In this document: piece after piece, positions 45,429-55,600 of the stretch | Numbering within the stretch: the stretch's first letter is position 1 | Layout: every line of letters starts with the position of its first letter | NCBI GenBank assembly: GCA_018672475.1 | Contig: JABHFS010000148.1 | Span: 1-64,000 of the forward strand | Length of the DNA stretch: 64,000 nucleotides | Source: Gemmatimonadota bacterium | GTDB lineage: Bacteria > Latescibacterota > UBA2968 > UBA8231 | Reading direction: 5' to 3' | Notes under the pieces: generated by a model | What the model was told of the DNA's origin: nothing | Database searches by the model: none | Seen by the model: only the letters and a program-made list of their open reading frames with translations | Program-made: the position numbers and the translations under genes

Positions 45429-48400
45429 ATGATGACCAGACGAGCCGTAAGCCAGTATCCCGGCGTCCTGTTCTTCCTCATCACAGTAAGCCTTACCGTA
45501 CCGCAAGCGGGCGCGCAGGAGGGTTTTGCGCTCACCGTCGACGGGCTGGTTGTCGACCGGGCGGAGCAGTGGGAGCAATGGACGCGGCCTAAACACGCGG
45601 TGCGCATCGACCCCGAAACGCATGTCGTCACGCCCCGACGCATTAACCGGGCGACCAACGCCATCCTCGACATCGATGACTTCCAAACGCTGATAGGCAA
45701 CAACAAGGCCTACGACAAATTGGTCAAGGAGTTGAACCGCGCCGACCGGCCGATACCGCTCAATATCCGCACCGCGCCGGCGACGATCGCTGGCGTGCCG
45801 ATCGTCTATCTGAAAGCCAGCGAAAAAAATAACATCGAAGTCGGCGACCCGATTATCTGGTTTTATTTTCATGGCGGCATTCGCCAAGCCGGCACCAGCA
45901 TCGCGACGGCTTCCGCCGCCATCGACGGCGATCCCACCACCTATTGGGAACCCAGCACTTTGGTCACCAAGGCCAAATACGACGACTTGACACCAGCGGT
46001 AAAAGGCCCAGCCTATTTCTTTGCCATCAACGCGGACGGCAAAGAGCAGCGGGTGGACAAAGCCACCTTCGACGCGGCTTCCAGCAGAGACCGCCGTGTC
46101 GAATACCACAGCCATTCGCTCGAAAATTGGACGCTCGACATCGATCTGGGCCGCCTAGTCCCGATTGCAAAGGTGGTCCTGCGCTTTTTACACGGTAGCG
46201 AGGGCGAGCCTTTCCGCCAGGTGCGGCTGCTCGGTACTCCCTCGGACCTGCGCGGCGCGGCCCTCTCGTTGATAGACCGCACCATCGCCCCGGTCGAAAA
46301 TAGCAATGTGGTAGAATTCAACCTGGACCCCGACGACCAGGGCGTCTTCGAGCAATTGCACAACCTGCGCATCGCGGTTACCGACAGCAAATTCGACAAG
46401 TTCAAGGTCATTACGGCCGCCGAGTTCGCAGCGCTGCCGCTCGACGAACAGGGCGGCATCGACTACCACATCGTCAACGCCGCCGGCAGCGAGACCAAGG
46501 TCGCGGGGGAAATCTACGATGAAGTCAGCCCCGAACGCCGTGGCCGCCTAGTCTATTACAGCCGCGAACGCCCTCGCCTAGCCGAGGTCGAAGTCTGGAC
46601 CCAGGGCGACAACATCGCCCTCGAAATCATCGACGGCGGCGGCAGCGTCGACCTGACCGGCACCTTCGGCGGTTTGCCCGGTTTCGACGGTCGCTTCGAA
46701 AGCAAGTTCCTGCAATTTATCTGGTCGCCCGATCCGCGTTTCGAGGACCGCGGCATTATGACCCTGGACCTCGGCGCCCGATTCTGGCTCGACTACTTTC
46801 GCATGGTCGGCGAGATCAGCGGGGTCGACGAGATGATCGTGCAAATATCGGACGGCACGCGCGACTCCAATGGCAGCCTCAAATGGCGCGAGATGCACCG
46901 CCAGACCGGCGGCACCGTCGAGAGCCCCTTCGAAAAACCCGAGCAGGTGCGCTACCTGACCAGCCAGATCTTCACCAGCCAAGGCGGCCGCGCCGGCGGC
47001 TACAACACCGGCGACAATATCCGCGAGGTCCAACTATTCGGCGAAGGTTATCCGTCCGAGGTCACCCTCACCTCCCCGATGATAGAATTGCCGGGTTCGG
47101 TTATCCTCGGCCGCATAACATGGGACGCGGACCTGCCCGACGAGGAAATTGTAGATCTGCAAATTCGCACCCGCACCGGCGACCGGCTAGTGGAGGTCGT
47201 CGAATTCTACGGCAGCGGCGGCGAGACCAAAACCGAAGGCGATTACAACAACCTTCCGACCAGCTTTCAAGGGCCGATCGTCAACCGCCTGATACCCGGC
47301 GGCGGTTGGAGCAGTTGGAGCCAACGCTATACCCGCTCGGGCCAACTAATCACCTCGCCCAGCCCGCGGCGCTTTTTGCAGATTCAGGCCAGATTGTTGT
47401 CCACCTCGCCCGACCTGGCCGCTAGTCTGCAATCGGTCAATGTCGAGTTCCTACCGCCGGTCGCCCGCCAGACCATTGCCGAGATCTGGCCCGATGATGT
47501 TACCGCCAGGGAAGACCACGAATTCGAGCTCTATCTCAATCCAACCTTTGTCGAACGCCAGCCCGGCGGCCAGGTCAGCCAGCGCTTCGACGAGATCCTG
47601 CTCGACGCCACCCCGATAGAAGCCATTGAGCTGCTCGACGTTTCGCTCGGCCGGGAAGAGGATTTCACCACCGGACAGACCCGGCAGTTCTCCGAACCGG
47701 GCCAGTACCGCGATCCCGCCACCGGCGCAACGACCCCCTGGTTTACCAACGCGGACGGCCAGCGCTACCAAGCCCGAATCAACCCCGACAGCGGCGATTC
47801 GCTCAAGATCTTTCCCGCCGAGACCGGGACCGGCCTGTTATTGCACCTGCCGCAAAAGATCGCCTTGCAACCGCAGGGCGAAGATACGCGCCTCTATTAC
47901 CGGGTCATTGAAGAAGACGGCGAAGCAGTCCCTGTCGACAACGACGGCCGGACCCTCAACGAACTCACTTATCTCGGGCTATCACTCGAAGAACAGGGGG
48001 ATATTCTCTATTTCGCCATCCAGGGCCGCGATGCCGACGGCAAAGCGATCCTGGAAGCCGTCGAGAAATTCGCCTATCTGAGCCTGGCGGATTCACTGCA
48101 AGGCGAGATCCGTTATTTCCGCAAATTAGTCGGCAAAGGCGGCGAGTTTCCCTTTGATGAGGAAGGCAACGCATTGACCGCTGCCGACTACAACGCCCTT
48201 TCCCCGAGCCGTCAGGGGGCCATTGTCGCCGCCGGCGAGTTGGTGCAGGTGCGCTTTAGAGCCTCGATATTGCTCAATGGCACCACCGTAGACGCGTCGA
48301 TCCGCGACTCGGCCTTCCCAGAGACCTGGCAGCAGGTTGACCCAGGTGACGCCACCGACCTGCGACCAGGCACCGCCTTGAGCATTGCCGTGCCTTTTTC

Positions 48401-48728
48401 GCCCAGCGTGGTGCAAGAAGTCAAAATCTCACCTAATCCATTTACGCCCAACGGCGACGGCATCAACGACCGGACCAGTATTCGCTTTGCCTTGGGCAAC
48501 CTAAATATCGCGCGCGACATCCAGATTTATATTTTCGACCTTGCCGGGCGCCGAATCTGGAGCGGCAGCCAGCCGGGTTTCGGACAACAGGAATTCGCCT
48601 GGGACGGTCGGGCCGACGACGGGCAAACCGTCGCCCCAGGGGTCTACGTGTGTAAAATCGATGCGGAGGTAGACGCCGAATCGGCGTCCAATACCAGCAA
48701 GGTACACCTGATCTCGGTGGCCTACTGA
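45429..48728 (+). CDS. large exported surface protein of the WSxWS/CHU_C family (member C)
   Basis: NIREVQLFGEGY, LQIRTRTGDRLVEV, WSSWS, ITSPSPRRFLQIQ, AEIWPDDVT, KISPNPFTPNGDGINDRTSIRFALG..IFDLAGRRIWSG..WDGRADDGQTVAPGVYVCKI..LISVAY. Confidence 0.82.
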   Translation: MMTRRAVSQYPGVLFFLITVSLTVPQAGAQEGFALTVDGLVVDRAEQWEQWTRPKHAVRIDPETHVVTPRRINRATNAILDIDDFQTLIGNNKAYDKLVKELNRADRPIPLNIRTAPATIAGVPIVYLKASEKNNIEVGDPIIWFYFHGGIRQAGTSIATASAAIDGDPTTYWEPSTLVTKAKYDDLTPAVKGPAYFFAINADGKEQRVDKATFDAASSRDRRVEYHSHSLENWTLDIDLGRLVPIAKVVLRFLHGSEGEPFRQVRLLGTPSDLRGAALSLIDRTIAPVENSNVVEFNLDPDDQGVFEQLHNLRIAVTDSKFDKFKVITAAEFAALPLDEQGGIDYHIVNAAGSETKVAGEIYDEVSPERRGRLVYYSRERPRLAEVEVWTQGDNIALEIIDGGGSVDLTGTFGGLPGFDGRFESKFLQFIWSPDPRFEDRGIMTLDLGARFWLDYFRMVGEISGVDEMIVQISDGTRDSNGSLKWREMHRQTGGTVESPFEKPEQVRYLTSQIFTSQGGRAGGYNTGDNIREVQLFGEGYPSEVTLTSPMIELPGSVILGRITWDADLPDEEIVDLQIRTRTGDRLVEVVEFYGSGGETKTEGDYNNLPTSFQGPIVNRLIPGGGWSSWSQRYTRSGQLITSPSPRRFLQIQARLLSTSPDLAASLQSVNVEFLPPVARQTIAEIWPDDVTAREDHEFELYLNPTFVERQPGGQVSQRFDEILLDATPIEAIELLDVSLGREEDFTTGQTRQFSEPGQYRDPATGATTPWFTNADGQRYQARINPDSGDSLKIFPAETGTGLLLHLPQKIALQPQGEDTRLYYRVIEEDGEAVPVDNDGRTLNELTYLGLSLEEQGDILYFAIQGRDADGKAILEAVEKFAYLSLADSLQGEIRYFRKLVGKGGEFPFDEEGNALTAADYNALSPSRQGAIVAAGELVQVRFRASILLNGTTVDASIRDSAFPETWQQVDPGDATDLRPGTALSIAVPFSPSVVQEVKISPNPFTPNGDGINDRTSIRFALGNLNIARDIQIYIFDLAGRRIWSGSQPGFGQQEFAWDGRADDGQTVAPGVYVCKIDAEVDAESASNTSKVHLISVAY

Positions 48729-48739
48729 GCAACCGCACC

Positions 48740-50305
48740 ATGTCACATACAACACGCCGCCGTCTGCTCAACTTCCTATCGCTATTGTTAAGCCTCGGCG
48801 CGATCGGCGGCGCGGAGGCCCTGCTACACCTATTCGATATCGGCCCGTCAAACCGACTCTTCCTGCTCACCCAAAACCGCCGGGAGCCGGCCTACGCAAT
48901 CAATCCCAAAGCCGCCCACCGTTTTTTTCAACCCCAGTATTTGCGGCACGTGCCCTTTGACGCCCGGTTCCCGGCCGACAAAGCCCGAGATACCGTGCGG
49001 ATCTTCGCTCTCGGGGCTTCCACTCTGGTCGGTTTCCCCAATCCCCCCGAGACCGCATTCCCGCATTTCCTCGAACGCATGCTCGCCGACGCATACCCCG
49101 ACAAGCGCTTCGAGGTCATCAATTGCGGCATTACCGCGATCAACACCTTCTGTCTGTTGGATTTTGCCGAAGAGGTTCTCTCTTACCAACCGGACTTGCT
49201 GCTGATCTATGCCGGCCACAACGAATTCGTCGGCCCCTACGGGTCGACGACGCCTTTCGTGTATTTTGGCGATAACCGCACCATCGTCCGGAGCCTGATG
49301 CGCTTGCAATCGTCGCGGTTATACGGCGTGTTGCAGAATATCGTCAGACGCGTCCTGCCCGAACCGCCGCAGGGGCGTTTCGGATTGCACTTGGTAACTC
49401 GCCACGTCGACATCCTCGACGATGCCTATCGCGCCACAGGCGAGAATTATCGCCGCAACCTGGAAACAATTATCGCCGCCGCCGCCGACCGCAATGTCCC
49501 GGTCATGTTGTCGACGCTGGTATCTAATCTCAAGGATTTCCATCCGCTGCGTTCGGCCTGCCCCGAGCTCGGAGAACTATCGACCGCCGACCTCGCGCTA
49601 CAGGGCGAACGAACCATAAAGGACAAGCTCGGGCAATCCCCCTATTGCGCCGCCTTGCATTTTGAACTCGGCCGACATTATTACGACCGGAGCCAATCCA
49701 ACCAGGCGCAACAGGCCTTTGTCCGGGCGCGCGATATGGACCGCCTGCCCTTTCGCGCACCGACTTTTTTTAACCGAATCCTGCACCAATTGGCCGACGA
49801 CAAGAATCAGGTCATCCTCAGCGACACCGAAGCCGCCTTCAGGACCGCCTCGCCCCAAGGCATCATCGGCAGCGAACTGATCACCGAGCATCTGCACCCC
49901 ACGGTCTACGGCCATTATCTCATCGCCCGCACCATGGTCGAGGCACTAGCCCGCGACGACGCCAGCCGCCATTGGGACCAAGCCGACTTGACACGACTTC
50001 GGCCCTACGACGAATACGCCCGCCAAGTGGGTTATACGCTCGCGCAACAGGTCGACCGCCGCAACGCGCTAATCCTCATGCTCAAACAGATGCCCTATGA
50101 ACGACCGCCGGCGATGTTGTATCGACAGATCACCAACCTTATCCGCCAGCAAATCCGCGATATCCCGCGGTTGTCATCGACTGATTTTACTATTTTTCGC
50201 GGCAAAGGAGGAGAGCGCTTCCTTCGGCAAATGTTGGAATTTGCGATACCGAGCGAACGCGCCGACCTGCACGAGCAATTGAACGCTCTCTTTATGTCAA
50301 CTTAA
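48740..50305 (+). CDS. membrane-anchored SGNH/GDSL-type hydrolase
   Basis: N-terminal TM; VRIFALGASTLVGFPNPPETAFPHFLERML, FEVINCGITAINTFCLLD, YQPDLLLIYAGHNEFVGPYG, ITEHLHPTVYGHYLIA. Confidence 0.8.
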   Translation: MSHTTRRRLLNFLSLLLSLGAIGGAEALLHLFDIGPSNRLFLLTQNRREPAYAINPKAAHRFFQPQYLRHVPFDARFPADKARDTVRIFALGASTLVGFPNPPETAFPHFLERMLADAYPDKRFEVINCGITAINTFCLLDFAEEVLSYQPDLLLIYAGHNEFVGPYGSTTPFVYFGDNRTIVRSLMRLQSSRLYGVLQNIVRRVLPEPPQGRFGLHLVTRHVDILDDAYRATGENYRRNLETIIAAAADRNVPVMLSTLVSNLKDFHPLRSACPELGELSTADLALQGERTIKDKLGQSPYCAALHFELGRHYYDRSQSNQAQQAFVRARDMDRLPFRAPTFFNRILHQLADDKNQVILSDTEAAFRTASPQGIIGSELITEHLHPTVYGHYLIARTMVEALARDDASRHWDQADLTRLRPYDEYARQVGYTLAQQVDRRNALILMLKQMPYERPPAMLYRQITNLIRQQIRDIPRLSSTDFTIFRGKGGERFLRQMLEFAIPSERADLHEQLNALFMST

Positions 50306-50413
50306 ATACAGACCTTGGCGCCGCCGCCTCGGTGACCGATCAAGCTAAATGCTTATGACACAAGTCGTCTGCCGCTTCCCGCAGTGAAATCCGGCATCGG
50401 CGGACCCGTTTTA

Positions 50414-50442
50414 TTGACAGCCGCCGAACCCGGCGATATCCT
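50414..50442 (+). promoter_or_regulatory. sigma70-like promoter upstream of or overlapping the DUF6785-like gene start
   Basis: TTGACA (50414-50419), 17-bp spacer, TATCCT (50437-50442). Confidence 0.5.
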
Positions 50443-52452
50443 ATGCCCGTACTCGTGGCCGAATTCACGTCGAGAAGCCAGGTAGTTTTGCGCAAAAATC
50501 CACCAAATCCGCAGCAACTGGGCCTGCGCGCCCTCCTCGTCGGCGCCGTCGGCGCCTTTGGAATCGGCACCGTCGTCCCCTACTGCAATATGGTGCTGCA
50601 CGGCTCCAGGATCGCCTCCTACTTCAACACCCCCGCCGCCATTATCCTGTTCTTCTTTTTAGTCTTCGTCGGCAATACCCTAATCGGCCTGCTGCGCCGT
50701 TCATGGATGCTCAACCGGGCCGAGTTAGCGCTTATCTACATCATGTGGATCGTCGCCACTTCGATTCCCGAATGGGGCCTGACGGCCTTTCTCCTGCCCG
50801 ATATCACCAGTGTTATCTACTACGCCACACCTGAAAACAACTGGGCCGACCTGCTACAACCCCTCATCCCCGATTGGATGATCCCGCACTACGACTTCAA
50901 CCAGATCAAAAATTTCTACGAAGGCGCCCCCAAAGGGCAGGGCATCCCATGGGCGCTATGGCTGCCCCCTTTGGCGTTCTGGGTGCCCTTCGTACTGGCC
51001 CTCTACCTGGCGATGATCTCGACCATGGTCGTTTTGCGCAAACAGTGGATCGAAAACGAGCGCCTGGTCTTTCCGCTGGTGCAACTACCCATCGCCATGC
51101 TGCAGGAAGAAGACGGAGACGGAGACGGGCGCCCCGGGCTGCTCAACGCCTTTTTTAAAAACCCGTTGATGTGGATCGGTTTCGCGGTGCCCGCCATTAT
51201 ACAGAGCATCAACGGCATCAACTTCTACTTCCCTTATTTCGCCCGCATCAGCCTCGACAGTTCAATCCCACTCTTCCGCGATACGATGACCATTCCGCTC
51301 AGGCTGAGCTTCCAAATGCTGGGCTTCAGCTATTTCGTCAACCGCGACGTCGCCTTCGGGCTGTGTTTTTTCTATCTGCTCAACACCGTGCAACAAGGGC
51401 TCTTCAATGTACTCGGGGTGCAGAAGGTCGACCCGGTATTAGGCGCCTACAGCACCTATACCGGCTCGATTATCGTGCACCAAGGTTTCGGCGCCCTCAT
51501 CACGCTGGTCCTCTACGGTCTGTGGAACGCCCGCGACCACTTGCGCGACGTCTTCCGCAAGGCGATCACCGGCACGCCCGCAGTCGACGACTCCGACGAG
51601 ATCCTATCCTACCGGGCGGCGCTGCTGATCCTCTGCGGCAGTTTGGCTTTTATGGGGATCTGGATCTGGCAGTCGGGCCTGCCCGCCTGGATCACCCCCA
51701 TCTACCTGTTCTTCACCTTCGTCCTTTTCATCGGCATCACCCGCGTCGTCGCCGAAGGGGGGCTGGCCTTTATCTTCGCACCGATGATCGCCTCCGACTT
51801 CGTCGCCGCCGGCTTCGGCACCCGCACCATCGGCGCCTCCGGTGTCATGGCCCTGGCCTTCACCTATATATGGGCCAGCGATATTCTAACTTTCGTCATG
51901 GCCTCCTGCGCCAATGGCCTAAAGCTCGCCGAAGAGACCATAAAAAAAGGCCGCCGCATCGTCTTCTGGGCTATGCTATTGGCCATTCTCGTCACTCTAT
52001 TCAGCTCGATCTGGTCGATCCTCGATTTGGCCTACCGCTACGGTGGCATCAATACCGACGGCTTCTTTTTTGACGGGGCCGCGCGCTATCCCTTCGACAA
52101 CGCCGCCGCCCGGATTCAGTCCCTCGACGGGCCGCATTGGGAAAATTGGGGGTATACCGCCATCGGCGCCGGCATTATGGGGCTGTTGATGATGGCCCGC
52201 CAACACCTCTTTTGGTGGCCTTTCCACCCCTTGGGTTTTCCGATCAGCGCCGTCTTCGGCACCATGTTCTTCAGCGTCTTTCTCGCCTGGCTGTGCAAAA
52301 GCCTCGTCCTGCGCTACGGGGGACCGGCACTTTACCTGCGCACCCGCCCTTTCTTTATGGGGTTAATCCTCGGGCAGTTTGTCACCGCCGGCATCTGGTA
52401 CGCTATCGACCACTTCGCCGGCGGCAGCGGTAATACCGTGATGACTTGGTAA
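50443..52452 (+). CDS. multi-spanning membrane protein, DUF6785/DUF6784-like
   Basis: About 12-14 hydrophobic segments; LHGSRIASYFNTPAAIILFFFLVF, LNRAELALIYIMWIVATSIPEWGLTAFLLPDITSVIYYATPENNW. Start uncertain (TTG 50488 possible). Confidence 0.75.
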   Translation: MPVLVAEFTSRSQVVLRKNPPNPQQLGLRALLVGAVGAFGIGTVVPYCNMVLHGSRIASYFNTPAAIILFFFLVFVGNTLIGLLRRSWMLNRAELALIYIMWIVATSIPEWGLTAFLLPDITSVIYYATPENNWADLLQPLIPDWMIPHYDFNQIKNFYEGAPKGQGIPWALWLPPLAFWVPFVLALYLAMISTMVVLRKQWIENERLVFPLVQLPIAMLQEEDGDGDGRPGLLNAFFKNPLMWIGFAVPAIIQSINGINFYFPYFARISLDSSIPLFRDTMTIPLRLSFQMLGFSYFVNRDVAFGLCFFYLLNTVQQGLFNVLGVQKVDPVLGAYSTYTGSIIVHQGFGALITLVLYGLWNARDHLRDVFRKAITGTPAVDDSDEILSYRAALLILCGSLAFMGIWIWQSGLPAWITPIYLFFTFVLFIGITRVVAEGGLAFIFAPMIASDFVAAGFGTRTIGASGVMALAFTYIWASDILTFVMASCANGLKLAEETIKKGRRIVFWAMLLAILVTLFSSIWSILDLAYRYGGINTDGFFFDGAARYPFDNAAARIQSLDGPHWENWGYTAIGAGIMGLLMMARQHLFWWPFHPLGFPISAVFGTMFFSVFLAWLCKSLVLRYGGPALYLRTRPFFMGLILGQFVTAGIWYAIDHFAGGSGNTVMTW

Positions 52453-52504
52453 GCTGCCCACCCGTTTCTAAGCTATTCACGGACGAGACGCTTATCGGCT
52501 AAGC

Positions 52505-52532
52505 TTGTCTAAGGGCAAAACTCGCTTATAAT
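52505..52532 (+). promoter_or_regulatory. sigma70-like promoter upstream of the DUF4175-like operon
   Basis: TTGTCT (52505-52510), 16-bp spacer, TATAAT (52527-52532). Confidence 0.6.
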
Positions 52533-52625
52533 TACGTTCTATAACGGAACTATTCTCCGGCCCCGACATCTACACAAGAGCCGCGCACTCCCCTGCGGGA
52601 CGCGGGTCGCGTTATCCCATTGAAT

Positions 52626-55600
52626 ATGGACTCATTGCAATCCATTCTCGCGCGCCTGACCGCGCTACGCCACCGCGCCTTGGGCCTGACCTTGGGCGCT
52701 GGAGCTGTTCTGGCTTTAGCTACGGGTTTAGGGCTGGCGTTGTTGTGGGTCGCCTGCGAGGCGCTGCTATTCCTCTCGCCCGCTTGGCGTCTGACCGGCG
52801 GCGTCTTTGTCCTGTTCGCTGCCGGGACGGTGTCGGCCCTTTTCCTCAGACGCACCTTGCCCGTCGTCTTGTCGCAGCACCGCTTCGCCCTCTTCGTCGA
52901 AAAACGCTACCCACAACTAGGTCAACGGCTGATCAGCGCATTAGAGCTTTCAGCCGCCGAAGGCCCAGTCCACCAATCGCCTGAACTGCTCGCCGCCGCG
53001 ACGCAACGAGCCGCCGAACTGCTGCGGGAAACCACTGCGGGCCAAATCCTCGACCGCCGACCGCTCGTCGCCCACCTGCGCCTACTCGGTGCAACCACCG
53101 TCCTTACTTGCGTTTGTTTCGCGCTATTCTACAGCGACTTAACCGCCGCCGCCGGACGTTGCGCCACCCCCCTTACTACCTACGAGCAACCGCCGCGCAC
53201 CCTGATCGAAATACACCCTGGCGACCTCGAAGTGGTCAAGGGCGAAGACGCGACGCTGCACATATACTTCGCCGCACACAAACCGCGCCTGGCCCGTATC
53301 ATGCGCCGTCCGAACCCCGATACACCTTGGCAGGACGAGACACTCATCGTCGAACGCGCTGACTCGATACGCCACACTTTCCGCCAAGTGCTGCGCCCTT
53401 TCCACTATGCCATCGCCGCCGACGACGGCCGATCGGCCGAATATCAGGTCCGCGTAATCGACCCACCCGCCATCGAACGCTTGCGCCTGCACTACGAGTA
53501 TCCGGCCTATAGCCGGCTGCCAGCCCGTATCGAAGAGGAAAGCGGCGATATACAATGCCTAGCCGGAACCCGGGTCGATATCGAAATTTTCGTTAGCAAG
53601 CAGCTGACCGAAGCGGTCTTGATACTCGACGACACCTTGAGCGTCCCGGCCCGCGTCGACGGCGAAACCGCGCGCGTCTCTTTTGAGGTCCGGCACTCGG
53701 GCTATTATCAGATAGCCTTAACCGATCGCAAGGGCGTGCGCAACCGCAACCCGATCCGCTACGCGATTAGGGTGAGTGAGGACATGCCACCGGAAATAAC
53801 CATCGTCGACCCCGGTCGCGATATAGATCTGCCCGAGTCACTCAATATCCTGCTCAAAGCCGAAGCCATCGACGACTTTTCAATCGAGCGGATCGTCCTA
53901 GTCCACCGAATTAACGACGGTCCGCAAAAGCGCCGCGAACTACACGCGCGCCCCGACCGCGAAATCCTACTCAGCCACGTCTGGGATCTCGCCTCGGCCA
54001 ACCTGTTGCCCGAGGACCGAGTCTATTATCATCTCGAAGTCTTCGACAACGACCAAGTCTCCGGGCCTAAGAAAGGCCAAAGCCGCCAGTACTCGTTGCG
54101 CTTCCCCTCCCTCTACGAACTCTATGAAGAGGCCAATAAAGCCCAGGAAGAGCAATTAAATGACCTAGAGGAATTGGCACAGGAAGGGCAGGAACACCAG
54201 GAATACCTCGAACGGGTCCGCCGCGAACTGCTCAAGAGCGAAGAGCTCAGCTGGGAGCAGAAGAAGGAGCTCGAATCGACACTCGAACGAGAAGCCGACC
54301 GCGCCCGCGCCTTAGAAGAGCTGACCGCTGAACTGGAAGAGACGATAAAAGAAGCCGAAGAGAAAGGTACTGGCAGCGCAAACCTGCTCGATAAGCTCGA
54401 ACGCATCCGCGAATTGATGGGCGATATCGCCGCCCCCGAATTACAGCGCGCGCTCTCCGAGTTACAGCAAGCCGCGGAAAACCCCGACCCCAAAGCCATG
54501 GCCGAAGCCCTCAAGCAATTCAATGAGGACCAACAAGCCTTCCAAGAACGGCTCGACCGCACCATCGCCCTGCTCGAACAGGTGCAAAGCGAGCAAAAGC
54601 TGCAAGCCGCTGTCGAGCAAGCCGCCGAACTGGCCAAACGGCAAGAGCAAATCAACAACGAACTCGCCCAAGAACAAAACGGCCTGCGCCAACAGCAACA
54701 GGAGGGCAGCCTGCAGCGCGACGCAGAAAGACTCAACGAGCAATTGCGCGAATTAGGCGATTCGATGGAAGCGCAAAATCCGCAGACCGCTGCGCAACTC
54801 GCGCAACAAGCCGACGCGATGGAGCAGGGAAAGATGAGCGGGCGCATGCGCAAGATGGTGCAGGAGATGCAAGCCAAGGCCAACGCCCAGGCACAAAAGA
54901 TCGGCAAAGGGCTCGAAGAGGACCTCGGCAAGCTCGCAGCGAACCTGCAAGGCATCCAGGCCAAATTCAACGCCGGCGAAAAAGACCAGTTGAGCCAACA
55001 TCTGCGGCGAGCGATGCGCGAAGTAGTACAACTCTCCCAACGCCAGGAAAACCTACTCGATACCACTCGCGACACCCGTCAACCCACCGAGGCAACGCTC
55101 GCCGAAGACCAGTTCGCTCTCTTTCTGGGTACCGGCCAGGTGACCGAACGCCTCGCAGCGGTCGGCCGCCGCACCATGAGTGTGGCCCAAGGGCTAAACA
55201 CTACCATCGGCTACGCGCTGCGCCACATGCAAGAAGCCGCGGAAAACCTGGGCCAGCGCGAGACGCAACGAGCGCAGAAACCGCAAGAGCAAGCCATGCG
55301 CTACCTCAACGAAACGGTCCTGCTACTGCGTGAGAGCCTCGACAATCTAGCTCAAGCGCAATCGCCCTCCGGCTTTAGTGAAGCCATGCAGAAGATGCTC
55401 GGTCTCTCCGAACAGCAATCTCAACTGAACGAGGCCTCGCAACAGGCCATGGCGCAAGCACAACAACAGGGCCCCGGCCAAGGCGGGCAGGAATTCCGGC
55501 GCCAACTCGGGCGCATCAGTGCCGAGCAGAACCGCCTGATGCAGGCCCTTGGCGAACTCGGGCGTTCGCTGCGCGGTAACCGCGGCGCACAACAGCGCGT

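Noticed and set aside
54122-55075. 317-aa Ser-rich minus-strand ORF
   Set aside because: Antisense shadow of the Q/E/A-rich coiled coil of the DUF4175-like gene.
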